Positions 50,518 to 59,945 of a stretch of 64,000 bases of DNA are shown one piece after another (positions within the stretch are counted from its first letter, which is position 1; every line of letters starts with the position of its first letter). The DNA lies in assembly GCF_001754075.1 (NCBI RefSeq), contig NZ_MIEH01000001.1, forward strand, positions 1-64,000. The letters are read 5' to 3'. Both the position numbers and the translations under genes were made by a program. The notes beneath the pieces are model-generated. The model had not been told where the DNA came from. It saw nothing but the letters and a program-made list of their open reading frames with translations, and ran no database searches. Source of the stretch: Merdimonas faecis. GTDB lineage: Bacteria > Bacillota > Clostridia > Lachnospirales > Lachnospiraceae.

Positions 50518-51161
50518 AAGCGGCTATTTTCGATGTGGACGGCACACTCCTTGACTCTCTGGGGATCTGGGAGGAAGCCGATGAGGAGTATCTGAGCCGC
50601 CGGGGCATAACGCCGGAAGAAGGGCTTGGAAGGATCCTCTATCCCATGACCGTGGAAGAGGCATCTGCCTATATCCGGGAGCATTATCCCGTGGAGCAGA
50701 CAATAGAAGAGATTGGGAAAGGCGTGCTGGAGATCGTGCGGGAATTTTATGAGCAAAAAGCGCCGCTGAAGCCGGGGGCAGAAGAACTCCTGCGAAAGCT
50801 GAAGGCACAGGGCATCTCCATGGCGGTGGCTACCACCGGGGAGCGTATGCTTGTGGAGGCGGCTTTTGAACGGCTGGGAATCCGTGAATTTTTCCAGGAT
50901 ATCTACACCTGTACAGAAACAGGGGCAGGAAAAGACCGGCCGAAGATTTATCAGCTGGCAGCGGAAGCGCTTCAGGCCTGGCCGGAGGAGATTCTGGTAT
51001 TTGAGGATGCACTGTATGCAATCAGAACAGCGGCGAAGGCCGGATTTGTGACGGTTGGCGTGGAAGACCCCTATAATGCGCCCGACAAAGAAGCGATCCG
51101 GGAAACAGCAGATTATTATATAGAAGAATTAGCAGAGTTTCCAAAGTTTTGGGAATGGTAA
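50508..51161 (+). CDS. HAD phosphatase in the thiamine operon
   Basis: A 217-residue HAD hydrolase with AIFDVDGTLLDSLGIW (motif I), MAVATTGERMLVEAAF (motif II), DRPKIYQLAAEAL and LVFEDALYAIRTAAKAGF (motifs III/IV). Position between thiE and thiD with overlapping ends suggests a role in thiamine salvage, for example a phosphatase acting on a pathway intermediate, but this is inference; it looks like a beta-phosphoglucomutase-type enzyme by sequence. Confidence 0.8.
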   Translation: MQIKAAIFDVDGTLLDSLGIWEEADEEYLSRRGITPEEGLGRILYPMTVEEASAYIREHYPVEQTIEEIGKGVLEIVREFYEQKAPLKPGAEELLRKLKAQGISMAVATTGERMLVEAAFERLGIREFFQDIYTCTETGAGKDRPKIYQLAAEALQAWPEEILVFEDALYAIRTAAKAGFVTVGVEDPYNAPDKEAIRETADYYIEELAEFPKFWEW

Positions 51162-51175
51162 GAAGGGAGAAATCT

Positions 51176-51976
51176 ATGAGAAAAACAGCATTGACTATAG
51201 CAGGAAGTGATTCCAGCGGCGGCGCGGGGATCCAGGCGGACATCAAAACCATGCTGGCAAACGGCGTTTATGCCATGAGCGCGGTTACGGCGCTGACCGC
51301 GCAGAATACCAGAGGAGTGACGGGAATCCTGGAATCTACGCCGGAATTTTTAGGCGAGCAGCTGGACAACATTTTTACAGATATTTATCCGGATGCGGTC
51401 AAGATCGGCATGGTTTCCTCGGAAGCGCTGATCCGCAAGATCGCGGATAAGCTGAGAGAGTACGGAGCTAAAAACATCGTGGTAGATCCGGTCATGGTGG
51501 CTACCAGCGGCGCAAAGCTGATCGATGACCAGGCCATTGATACGTTAAAAGAATGCCTGCTTCCATTGGCGACGGTTCTGACTCCCAATATTCCGGAGGC
51601 AGAAGTGTTGTCCGGCAGAAAGATTACCTCGGAAGAAGGCATGGAGGAAGCGGCAAAGGTGATCAGTGAGACCTATCACTGCGCTGTTCTCTGCAAGGGG
51701 GGGCACCAGCTGAATGACGCTAACGACCTTCTGTACCGGGAGGGAGCGAAGAAATGGTTTTACGGAAAACGGATCGATAATCCAAACACCCACGGGACCG
51801 GGTGTACGCTTTCCAGCGCCATCGCTTCTAATCTGGCCAAAGGGTATGAGCTGGATCTGGCGGTGGAGAGAGCAAAAGAATATATTTCCGGAGCTTTAGG
51901 CGCTATGCTGGATCTGGGAAAGGGAAGCGGACCTATGGATCATGGATTTGACATCCAGAGTCGTTTTTCCAGATAA
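51176..51976 (+). CDS. thiD: Hydroxymethylpyrimidine/phosphomethylpyrimidine kinase
   Basis: A 266-residue ribokinase-fold enzyme: KTALTIAGSDSSGGAGIQADIKTMLANGVYAMSAVTALTAQNT, VVDPVMVATSGAKLI, VLTPNIPEAEVLSG and NTHGTGCTLSSAIASNLAKG (anion hole). It carries out the two HMP phosphorylations. ATG 51176 follows AAGGGAGA; the frame is open to 51149. It closes the thiM-thiE-HAD-thiD operon. Confidence 0.92.
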   Translation: MRKTALTIAGSDSSGGAGIQADIKTMLANGVYAMSAVTALTAQNTRGVTGILESTPEFLGEQLDNIFTDIYPDAVKIGMVSSEALIRKIADKLREYGAKNIVVDPVMVATSGAKLIDDQAIDTLKECLLPLATVLTPNIPEAEVLSGRKITSEEGMEEAAKVISETYHCAVLCKGGHQLNDANDLLYREGAKKWFYGKRIDNPNTHGTGCTLSSAIASNLAKGYELDLAVERAKEYISGALGAMLDLGKGSGPMDHGFDIQSRFSR

Positions 51977-52033
51977 GCGGCCAAAGGACGAAGCAAAGAA
52001 CAAAAATAGAGCGCACGGAGAGGAGACGAAAGG

Positions 52034-53353
52034 ATGGAGCAGCTTACCTTATTTGATGACCGCAAGCACACGGTGCCTCTGGCCAGCCGGATCAGGCCTG
52101 TTTCGCTGGAAGAGTTTGTAGGTCAGCAGCATTTGCTGGGACCAGGGAAAATGCTGCGGCAGCTGATCGAGAAGGATCAGATTTCCTCGATGATCTTCTG
52201 GGGGCCGCCTGGTGTGGGAAAGACCACTCTGGCCAGCATCATTGCCGGAAGGACAAAAGCAAACTTCATTAATTTCAGCGCTGTGACCAGCGGGATCCGG
52301 GAGATCAAAGAAGTGATGAGCCGGGCTGAGGAGAGCCGCCGGATGGGGGAGAGGACGCTTCTTTTTGTGGACGAGATCCACAGGTTCAACAAGGCTCAGC
52401 AGGATGCCTTTCTGCCATTTGTGGAGAAGGGCAGCATCATCCTCATCGGGGCAACCACAGAGAATCCGTCCTTTGAGGTCAACGCAGCGCTTCTGTCCAG
52501 GTGCCGGGTGTTTGTTCTGAAAGCCCTGGAAGTGGACGATCTGGCAAAACTGATCCGCCAGGCGCTTACGCATCCTGCCGGGTTTGCCGGACAGAACGTG
52601 CAGATCACAGACGGGCAGATCCAGCAGATTGCCGCATTTGCAAACGGGGACGCAAGGACTGCCCTGAATACCCTGGAGATGGTAGTGACAAATGCAAAGA
52701 TCAGTGCGGAAGGGATGCTGGTCACAGATGAGGTCCTGTCCCAGTGTATCAGCCGGAAATCTTTGCTCTACGATAAAAATGGAGAAGAGCATTATAATCT
52801 GATCTCTGCGCTCCATAAATCTATGCGAAACAGTGATCCGGACGCGGCGCTTTACTGGATGTGCCGGATGCTGGAGGGCGGAGAAGATCCGCTGTACATT
52901 GCAAGGAGGTTGATCCGTTTTGCCAGCGAGGACGTGGGGATGGCGGACAGCCAGGCTCTAAGCGTGGCGGTGGCAGCCTATCAGGCCTGCCATTTTCTGG
53001 GGATGCCGGAGTGCGACGTCCATCTGAGCCATGCAGTGGTCTATCTTTCTATGGCGCCCAAATCCAATGCTCTTTATACGGCAGTGGAGAACTGTAAAAG
53101 AGATGTGAAAAACGGCCAGGCGGAGCCGGTGCCTTTGCAGCTTCGCAATGCGCCCACCCGGCTGATGAAGGATCTGGAATACGGAAAAGACTATGAGTAT
53201 GCCCATGATACAGAGGAAAAACTGACGCGGATGGAATGTCTTCCGGAAAGCCTCGCAGGCACTGTTTATTATCATCCGACGGATCAGGGAGACGAGGCAA
53301 AAGTAAAAGATCGCCTGCAAGAAATCAAGGAGTGGAAAAGGCGGGAAACGTAA
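52034..53353 (+). CDS. rarA: Replication-associated recombination protein A
   Basis: A 439-residue AAA+ ATPase (RarA/MgsA/WRNIP1 family). Walker A is FWGPPGVGKTTLAS, Walker B is LLFVDEIHRFNKAQQDAFLP, sensor 1 is LIGATTENPSFEVN, and the RLIRFASEDVGMADSQ and LRNAPTRLMKDLEYG segments are family-specific. It acts at stalled or collapsed replication forks as a tetramer. It is preceded by GAGGAGACGAAAGG. Confidence 0.92.
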   Translation: MEQLTLFDDRKHTVPLASRIRPVSLEEFVGQQHLLGPGKMLRQLIEKDQISSMIFWGPPGVGKTTLASIIAGRTKANFINFSAVTSGIREIKEVMSRAEESRRMGERTLLFVDEIHRFNKAQQDAFLPFVEKGSIILIGATTENPSFEVNAALLSRCRVFVLKALEVDDLAKLIRQALTHPAGFAGQNVQITDGQIQQIAAFANGDARTALNTLEMVVTNAKISAEGMLVTDEVLSQCISRKSLLYDKNGEEHYNLISALHKSMRNSDPDAALYWMCRMLEGGEDPLYIARRLIRFASEDVGMADSQALSVAVAAYQACHFLGMPECDVHLSHAVVYLSMAPKSNALYTAVENCKRDVKNGQAEPVPLQLRNAPTRLMKDLEYGKDYEYAHDTEEKLTRMECLPESLAGTVYYHPTDQGDEAKVKDRLQEIKEWKRRET

Positions 53354-53385
53354 AAGAAGTAAGAAATTATAATGGAGGGAAGAGG

Positions 53386-53976
53386 ATGGGAGAAAAGATA
53401 GTAAAGCTTTATACCAGGCAAAATGATAAGACACTGTACCAGCTTGAAAGAGACGGAAGGATCATCAATCAAAGAGTTTATGTGGAACTGCATTTTGGAG
53501 ATATTGCGCCGCTTTTCATGGAAAGCTACGACTGGTTTACAAAGGAAGCGGCCAAACGTCTGCCAAAGCCGGATGATGTCCAGGCGCCCATCTGGTGCTC
53601 CATCAGTGCAGAGAATTGTTTAAAGCCGATCCCGGGTACGGTGGTCTATGTGCTGGAAGTGCCGGAAGACCATGTTATTTATTTTGACGACGTGAAATGG
53701 GATTATGTGCTGAACCGGATCTATCTCCCCAAGGATGAAGAGGATAAGAAAGCATACCGTCAGCATTTAAAAGAAATCGGTGTGGAAAACAGTTTTGAAT
53801 TTTTGTCAGGAAAATATAAAGGAATGTTTCCAGAAGAAGAGGCCCGCATCCGGGAAAGCTGGAAACGGGCCTTTGAGATTGATAACTGGACGATATTCAA
53901 TGTCTGCGGAAATCTCTGGGAGATCCGCAAAGAATGGGTGAAAAAAATCGTGCATCCCGGAGAAACGGTGGAATAG
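53386..53976 (+). CDS. DUF3841 domain protein
   Basis: A 196-residue protein (KIVKLYTRQNDKTLYQLERDGRIINQRVYVELHFGDIAPLFMESYDWFTKEAAKRLPKPDDVQAPIWCSISAEN) matching DUF3841. No catalytic motif is clear. ATG 53386 follows GGAGGGAAGAGG. It is separate from rarA by 32 bp and may be co-transcribed. It is convergent with the acyltransferase gene with only 8 bp between stops. Confidence 0.78.
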   Translation: MGEKIVKLYTRQNDKTLYQLERDGRIINQRVYVELHFGDIAPLFMESYDWFTKEAAKRLPKPDDVQAPIWCSISAENCLKPIPGTVVYVLEVPEDHVIYFDDVKWDYVLNRIYLPKDEEDKKAYRQHLKEIGVENSFEFLSGKYKGMFPEEEARIRESWKRAFEIDNWTIFNVCGNLWEIRKEWVKKIVHPGETVE

Positions 53977-53984
53977 TGCCGCCG

Positions 53985-55061
53985 TTATCTCGGGTAATAG
54001 GTGGATTTCCAGATAAACACCCGGTTTTCCGGCCTGTGGAAGGGCAGGAAAACTGGCCTGTGAGGCAGCGGATGCTGTGGCAGACGCAAGGAAGCAATCC
54101 TGTTTGTTATGGATGTAAACTGCGGAAGCGAAAAGACTCCTGTCAGCAGAATACAAAATGCGATCAGTATAAAAGAGCCGGCCAGAGTGTCGATGTGATC
54201 CAGAAGCGGGGTGCCTCTTCTTAAACAAGAGTAGGTAAGCCCGTGGAATATATAGATCGCCATGGTCCGGGTGCCGATATAGGAAAATGCAGTCTGCCTT
54301 TCGGTCATCAGCATCAGTATTGCAAAGGTCATAAATGCGCCGACGGCATAGCAGATGATCCGGCAGAGGATGCCGGCTATCGGATCCTGCCCCAGAAATT
54401 CATAGCTGTAGCGTCCGTAGAAGATTTTTACAGACAGTTCTTTATGCCGGGGCTCCAGAACCAGAAAGATGATAAAGGCCGCGATACCCGCAAGGCTTAC
54501 CAGGCGGGATACTCTCGTACGAAGTCTCGTGATCCAGGAACGGTCACAGTACATACCTGCCAGGAAAAATGGATAGAATACCAGGATCCTGGGGATGCTT
54601 AGGAAATTGCTGGGCATGCCGTCTACACACCCGATCAAAAGCCCCGCCGCGATAGATAACAAAAAGTGGTGCGGGATTTTTTTTACATATGGAGTCACAA
54701 GTCTCCAGACAAACAGGGCCAGGATGTACCAGAGCGAAAACTTCGGGAACATCAGCGCCAGGCTGGTGGGCCGGTGGAGCACCAGGGTATACAAAAGATA
54801 GTACACCACCTCATAGACCAGGTAGGGAACGCCAAGCTTCCAGATCAGTGCGGACAGGGACAGTTCCCGTTTGGAAAAATAGCCGGAAATGAAGATAAAC
54901 GCCGGCATATGAAATGACACGATCAGCCATTTCAGTGTATATAAAAAGTCAGTGTGCTGGTAGCTGCCTTCCGTAAAATGGCCCAGCACTACCATCAGGA
55001 TCAAAAAGGCCTTGCAGTTATCAAAAAGATAATCTCTCGGTTTTGTTGTCGATGACGACAT
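53985..55061 (-). CDS. Membrane acyltransferase (fucose 4-O-acetylase-like)
   Basis: A 358-residue polytopic protein of the Acyl_transf_3 family. It begins KPRDYLFDNCKAFLILMVVLGHFTEGSY with the active-site-like His, and holds about ten hydrophobic helices (FISGYFSKRELS, FSLWYILALFVWRLV, ILVFYPFFLAGMYC, TRTMAIYIFHGLTYS). It probably O-acetylates a surface polysaccharide. I set the start at 55061 because GGGAGGAG lies just upstream; the longer open frame crosses repeat copy 4. Confidence 0.82.
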   Translation of the reverse strand: MSSSTTKPRDYLFDNCKAFLILMVVLGHFTEGSYQHTDFLYTLKWLIVSFHMPAFIFISGYFSKRELSLSALIWKLGVPYLVYEVVYYLLYTLVLHRPTSLALMFPKFSLWYILALFVWRLVTPYVKKIPHHFLLSIAAGLLIGCVDGMPSNFLSIPRILVFYPFFLAGMYCDRSWITRLRTRVSRLVSLAGIAAFIIFLVLEPRHKELSVKIFYGRYSYEFLGQDPIAGILCRIICYAVGAFMTFAILMLMTERQTAFSYIGTRTMAIYIFHGLTYSCLRRGTPLLDHIDTLAGSFILIAFCILLTGVFSLPQFTSITNRIASLRLPQHPLPHRPVFLPFHRPENRVFIWKSTYYPR

Positions 55062-55173
55062 AATCACTCCTCCCATCAAAGGAGATAATACTCTTTCCGA
55101 TATAAGAAGACAAGTCATAAAATATATAAAAAAATAATTTCTGGCAGGGAGAAATGTATAAAATGTGAACAAA

Positions 55174-55239
55174 GTGTGAATGGGGACGTACACTTTTTGC
55201 AAAAGTGTACGTCCCCATTCACACTTTCCCCTGTCCCCA
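55174..55239. repeat. GGGGACGTACAC palindromic repeat, copy 4
   Basis: Two 24-bp arms, starting GTGTGAATGGGGACGTACAC, pair perfectly around TGC (55174-55224). The tail CCCCTGTCCCC follows. It is the most symmetrical of the four copies. Confidence 0.85.
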
Positions 55240-55247
55240 TCCGGTGG

Positions 55248-56333
55248 TTACGGGGAGGGCAGGATGGTGGTGGCCAGTGTTGCCATATCCGAACCTTCCT
55301 GATCGGCGGTGCTTAAAGTCTCCATATTTACCGGTACGGTGAGTGTGGTCTCGGCTCCGTAGGTGGGAGCGGCCGCGTATTTTTCCAGGGCTGCGACCAG
55401 AGCTTCGGAGGCTTCATCGATAGAGTAATAGGTTCCCTGCTCGAACTCGTGGTAGGCATCGGCAAGGCTATTGTTGGGCGTGATCGTAACGTCGATCTGA
55501 TAGCTGAAAAGCCCGGGCTCCAACCGGGGCGTTCCCACGGTGTAGCTGCTCTGCTTTAACAAATTCTGCATGGCGGCCTGGTAGCGGGCTACATAAGCTT
55601 GGCTCAGATCAGCCGGGGGATCGAAGGTGTCTGCCAGATACCACTCATAGGCCTCGTCCTCGGTGCGGTCCGTGTGCAGGGCAAATTGTGCGACCTCTCC
55701 TTTAAAGGAAGCGTCCAGGTAGGAGGTGAGGAAGTCCTGCATGTCATAGAGCGCGCCGAAGGTGTCGTAAGGCGTCATATACCCGGAAAGGGCAGATGCA
55801 AGGAAGCTCTGCAGATCCTCCTCTGCTATGGAAAAGCTGTCATCTGTTCTGGATACGGTAAGATCTGTGGTCGTTTCGGTCCCATATACAGGATCATCCG
55901 CAATGAGTTTCGTATCCGCCTCAAGGACTGCCAGCATGGTCTCTGTAAAATCTGCAGACGGCGGGTCGGCAGCCGTCTCCTCATTGGCAGCTCCCACTGT
56001 CTGTGCCAGATCAATGGGCGTGTACGTGATAGGGACAGAATAGACATCGTCACTTCGCTCAGAGGCAGAGGCTACCTCAAATTCAATGGAGGCAAAGGCA
56101 GCCTGGAGAAATTTAAGATAGGGCTCCTTTGCCTCTTCCGGGCACTGGATCACAAAATCAGCCCCGCTTTCTTCGAGCCCGGCATCCAGAAGTCTGGAAA
56201 ATGCCGAAGGATCACCTTCTTTTAGCTCAGTGATGGTTTCGCCGGCATATTCATCCGCGGACTGGCCGGTGCAGCCCCATAAGAGTACAGGGCACAACAG
56301 AGTACACAACAAAAGGACGGAAAGCTTCCGCAT
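55248..56333 (-). CDS. Secreted lipoprotein of unknown function
   Basis: A 361-residue lipoprotein: signal peptide MRKLSVLLLCTLLCPVLLWGC with lipobox LLWGC (Cys 21 lipidated), then an acidic, Thr/Ala/Glu-rich extracellular domain. Two similar blocks containing ITYTPID and VTITPNNS suggest an internal duplication; it may belong to the DUF5105-type lipoproteins, but I am not sure. It is expected on the outer face of the membrane. Transcribed leftward, toward repeat copy 4. Confidence 0.7.
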   Translation of the reverse strand: MRKLSVLLLCTLLCPVLLWGCTGQSADEYAGETITELKEGDPSAFSRLLDAGLEESGADFVIQCPEEAKEPYLKFLQAAFASIEFEVASASERSDDVYSVPITYTPIDLAQTVGAANEETAADPPSADFTETMLAVLEADTKLIADDPVYGTETTTDLTVSRTDDSFSIAEEDLQSFLASALSGYMTPYDTFGALYDMQDFLTSYLDASFKGEVAQFALHTDRTEDEAYEWYLADTFDPPADLSQAYVARYQAAMQNLLKQSSYTVGTPRLEPGLFSYQIDVTITPNNSLADAYHEFEQGTYYSIDEASEALVAALEKYAAAPTYGAETTLTVPVNMETLSTADQEGSDMATLATTILPSP

Positions 56334-56492
56334 AAAAACACCCCCTCGAAAAAGTGATAAAATTGTTATCTATATTGTACCATCGGACGAAAGCGGAGGC
56401 AATTGCGGAAACTGTCGATCCTTGAAATATGACTGGAAAAAGAAGGACAGATTATATATAATGATACCAGAGGAACGAAAGGAGAAGATTTC

Positions 56493-57206
56493 ATGGAAAT
56501 ATTAAACATTGAACAGGAACTTAAGGAGAACTCCTATCCGGGCCGGGGGATTATCTTGGGGAAAACCCCTGACGGAACAAAGGCAGTGGCCGCATATTTT
56601 ATTATGGGAAGAAGCGAGAACAGCCGGAACCGTATCTTCGTAGAAGATGGGGAAGGAATCCGCACTCAGGCATTTGATCCTTCCAAGCTGGTGGACCCAA
56701 GTCTGATCATCTATGCTCCGGTACGGGTGCTGGGCAATAAGACGATCGTGACCAACGGCGATCAGACAGACACCATCTATGAAGGAATGGACAAGCAGCT
56801 TACATTTGAACAGTCCCTGCGCTCAAGAGAGTTTGAGCCGGACGGACCGAACTATACGCCAAGAATCTCCGGTATCATGCATATCGAAAATGGGAAATAC
56901 AACTATGCCATGTCTATCTTAAAGAGCAGCGACGGATCTCCGGAAAGCTGTCATCGCTATACCTTTGCTTATGAAAATCCAAAGGCGGGAGAGGGACATT
57001 TTATCCACACCTATCAGTGTGACGGCAATCCGCTGCCAAGTTTTGAGGGTGAGCCAAAAAGGATCCAGATTCCGGACGATATGGAAGCTTTTACCACCCT
57101 TTTATGGAACAGCTTAAATGAAGACAACAAGGTATCTTTGTTCGTGCGTTACATTGATATTCAGACAGGAACGTATGAGACGAAGATCGTAAACAAAAAC
57201 CAATAA
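56493..57206 (+). CDS. IMP cyclohydrolase (PurO-like)
   Basis: A 237-residue protein of the IMP_cyclohyd fold ([52 protein letters not shown], with [11 protein letters not shown] and [35 protein letters not shown]). It would close FAICAR to IMP. It is 20 bp ahead of a stand-alone AICAR transformylase, so the two replace the usual bifunctional PurH. AAAGGAGAAG precedes the ATG. Confidence 0.85.
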   Translation: MEILNIEQELKENSYPGRGIILGKTPDGTKAVAAYFIMGRSENSRNRIFVEDGEGIRTQAFDPSKLVDPSLIIYAPVRVLGNKTIVTNGDQTDTIYEGMDKQLTFEQSLRSREFEPDGPNYTPRISGIMHIENGKYNYAMSILKSSDGSPESCHRYTFAYENPKAGEGHFIHTYQCDGNPLPSFEGEPKRIQIPDDMEAFTTLLWNSLNEDNKVSLFVRYIDIQTGTYETKIVNKNQ

Positions 57207-57226
57207 TCCGGAAGGGAGAAGAGAAG

Positions 57227-58405
57227 ATGAAAGAACTAGAATTAAAATATGGATGCAACCCGAATCAGAAGCCGTCCAGGATCTATATGGCAGACGGAAG
57301 CGAACTGCCGATCCAGGTGCTGAACGGACGGCCGGGATACATTAATTTCCTGGATGCCTTCAATGGCTGGCAGCTGGTCAGCGAGCTGAAGAAAGCCACC
57401 GGACTTCCGGCGGCTACATCCTTCAAGCATGTATCTCCGGCAGGTGCTGCGGTAGGGCTTCCGTTTTCCGAGACGCTGGCGAAAATCTACTGGGTAGACG
57501 ACCTTGGGGAGCTTTCCCCGCTGGCCTGCGCCTATGCAAGAGCCAGAGGAGCAGACCGGATGTCTTCCTTTGGAGACTTTATTTCTCTGTCCGACGTCTG
57601 TGATGTGGATACGGCAAGGCTTATTAAGCGCGAGGTGTCCGACGGCGTGATTGCTCCTGGATATGAGCCGGAGGCGCTGGAAATCCTGAAGCAGAAGAAA
57701 AAAGGAAATTATAACGTGATACAGATCGACCCTGCCTATGAGCCGGCAAAGCTGGAGCACAAGGATGTGTTTGGCATTACCTTTGAGCAGGGAAGAAATG
57801 AGCTGAAGATCGACGATGAATTCTTCTCCAATATCGTGACAGAGAATAAAGAACTGACCGAGCAGGCAAAGATCGATCTGGCAATTTCCATGATCACCCT
57901 GAAATATACCCAGTCCAATTCTGTGTGCTTTGTAAAAGACGGACAGGCAATCGGTATCGGAGCCGGGCAGCAGTCCAGGATCCACTGTACCAGACTTGCA
58001 GGAAGCAAGGCAGACAACTGGTGGCTGCGCCAGTCTCCCCAGGTTATGAACCTTCCGTTCGTGGATTCGATCCGCCGTGCGGACCGGGACAATGCTATTG
58101 ATCTTTATATCGGCGAGGATTACATGGATGTGCTCGCGGACGATGCATGGCCGAATATTTTCAAAGAAAAGCCGGAGGTATTTACCCGGGAGCAGAAGAG
58201 AGAATGGCTTGATAAGCTGACAGATGTTGCGCTTGGCTCGGATGCTTTCTTCCCATTTGGGGATAATATTGACAGAGCCAAGCGAAGCGGCGTGAAATAT
58301 ATCGCACAGCCGGGCGGCTCTGTGAGAGACGATCATGTGATCGACACATGCAATAAATATGGAATGGTGATGGCATTTACAGGTATCCGTCTGTTCCATC
58401 ATTAA
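57227..58405 (+). CDS. AICAR formyltransferase (PurH transformylase domain only)
   Basis: A 392-residue protein equal to the AICARFT part of Pur[97 protein letters not shown] and [21 protein letters not shown]. It formylates AICAR from 10-formyl-THF. It lacks the N-terminal cyclohydrolase domain, whose job the upstream PurO-like protein would do. GAAGGGAGAAG precedes the ATG. Confidence 0.9.
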   Translation: MKELELKYGCNPNQKPSRIYMADGSELPIQVLNGRPGYINFLDAFNGWQLVSELKKATGLPAATSFKHVSPAGAAVGLPFSETLAKIYWVDDLGELSPLACAYARARGADRMSSFGDFISLSDVCDVDTARLIKREVSDGVIAPGYEPEALEILKQKKKGNYNVIQIDPAYEPAKLEHKDVFGITFEQGRNELKIDDEFFSNIVTENKELTEQAKIDLAISMITLKYTQSNSVCFVKDGQAIGIGAGQQSRIHCTRLAGSKADNWWLRQSPQVMNLPFVDSIRRADRDNAIDLYIGEDYMDVLADDAWPNIFKEKPEVFTREQKREWLDKLTDVALGSDAFFPFGDNIDRAKRSGVKYIAQPGGSVRDDHVIDTCNKYGMVMAFTGIRLFHH

Positions 58406-58427
58406 ACAATCACAGAGGAGTGATCAT

Positions 58428-59819
58428 TTGAAATCATATGATGTGATCATCGTAGGCGCAGGCCCGTCAGGGATTTTCTGCGCCTACGAGCTGATTAGGA
58501 AACAACCAGATTTAAAGGTGCTGATGATCGAGAAGGGGCGTTCCATTGAGAAACGCCAGTGCCCGAAACGGAAGACCAAGGTCTGCGTGGGCTGTAAGCC
58601 TTGCTCCATCACCACCGGATTTGCAGGGGCAGGTGCCTTTTCCGACGGCAAACTGTCCCTTTCGCCGGATGTGGGCGGTACATTGCCTGAGATCTTAGGC
58701 TATGACCGGGCAGAGAAGCTGATCCACGAGGCTGATGAGATTTATCTGAAATTCGGCGCAGACAAGAAGGTCTACGGAATCGATGATTACCAGGCTATCG
58801 AGCAGATCCGCACCAAGGCCATCCAGGCGAATTTAAAGCTGATCGAATGTCCCATCCGCCATCTGGGAACGGAAGAGGGCTATAAGATTTATACCCGTCT
58901 CCAGGAGCATTTGCTGGAGCAGGGCGTAGAGATCCGCTTCATGACGATGGTTCAGGATCTGATCGTAGAGGATGGAAGAGCAAAAGGCGTGGTGACAGAA
59001 GACGGTGAAAGCTTTTACGCTCCGGAGATCGTGGTGGGCATAGGCAGGGAAGGATCCGGCTGGTTTGCCGACATCTGCAAGAAACACGGCATCGAGACCA
59101 GAAACGGAACCGTGGATGTAGGCGTCCGTGTAGAGGTCCGGGATGAGATCATGAAGGAGCTGAACGAAAAGCTGTATGAAGCAAAGCTGGTGTATTACAC
59201 ACCTACTTTCGACGACAAGGTCCGGGTGTTCTGCACCAATCCCTCCGGCGAGGTGGCGACAGAGTATTACGATGACGGGCTGGCGGTAGTTAATGGACAT
59301 GCCTACAAGTCTCGGGATATGAAGACCAATAATACCAATTTTGCTCTGCTGGTATCCAAGAATTTTACCGAACCCTTCCGTTCGCCTATTGAATATGGAA
59401 AGCATATCGCACGGCTTGGAAATATGTTAAGCGGCGGAAAGATCCTGCTCCAGAGATACGGGGACTTCCGCAGAGGCAGACGGACTACGGATGAGCGTCT
59501 GGTGAGGAATAATATTGTGCCGACCCTGAAGGATGCGGTGCCGGGAGATCTGTCCTTAGTCTTCCCCCACCGGATCATGGTAGCCATCGATGAGATGATC
59601 CAGGCACTCGATAAAGTGACGCCCGGGATTGCGTCAGACGAGACATTGCTCTACGGTGTGGAGGTAAAATTTTATTCAAATAAAGTGGTAGTAAATCAGG
59701 AGTTTGAAACGAACCTGCCCGGCCTTCGGACCATGGGAGACGGAGCGTCTATTACCAGAGGACTTCAGCAGGCTTCGGCCAATGGCTTGTGGGTGGCAAG
59801 ATGTATCCTGGAAAAATAA
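58428..59819 (+). CDS. FAD-dependent dehydrogenase-like protein
   Basis: A 463-residue flavoprotein of the uncharacterised COG2509 type. N-terminal dinucleotide fold YDVIIVGAGPSGIFCAYELIRK; a cysteine-rich strip QCPKRKTKVCVGCKPCSITTGFAGAGAFSDGKLSLS; C-terminal GLRTMGDGASITRGLQQASANGLWVAR. Substrate unknown. TTG 58428 follows GAGGAGTGATCA, in line with neighbouring purine genes with which it may share transcription. Confidence 0.8.
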   Translation: MKSYDVIIVGAGPSGIFCAYELIRKQPDLKVLMIEKGRSIEKRQCPKRKTKVCVGCKPCSITTGFAGAGAFSDGKLSLSPDVGGTLPEILGYDRAEKLIHEADEIYLKFGADKKVYGIDDYQAIEQIRTKAIQANLKLIECPIRHLGTEEGYKIYTRLQEHLLEQGVEIRFMTMVQDLIVEDGRAKGVVTEDGESFYAPEIVVGIGREGSGWFADICKKHGIETRNGTVDVGVRVEVRDEIMKELNEKLYEAKLVYYTPTFDDKVRVFCTNPSGEVATEYYDDGLAVVNGHAYKSRDMKTNNTNFALLVSKNFTEPFRSPIEYGKHIARLGNMLSGGKILLQRYGDFRRGRRTTDERLVRNNIVPTLKDAVPGDLSLVFPHRIMVAIDEMIQALDKVTPGIASDETLLYGVEVKFYSNKVVVNQEFETNLPGLRTMGDGASITRGLQQASANGLWVARCILEK

Positions 59820-59945
59820 ATAGGAGGCTGCCAGAGAAAGAAACGGTTGTATATTCGAAAGAAATCGAATATAATAGAAGAGTCGGGTGCAGATTGTGCA
59901 AAAAAACCGGCGAATAAGTCAAAACTATGGAGGAATCGGTAAGTT

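Noticed and set aside
57242..58402. Minus-strand open frame of 386 codons
   Set aside because: It is exactly antisense to the AICAR transformylase gene and reads as His/Cys/Ile-rich nonsense.
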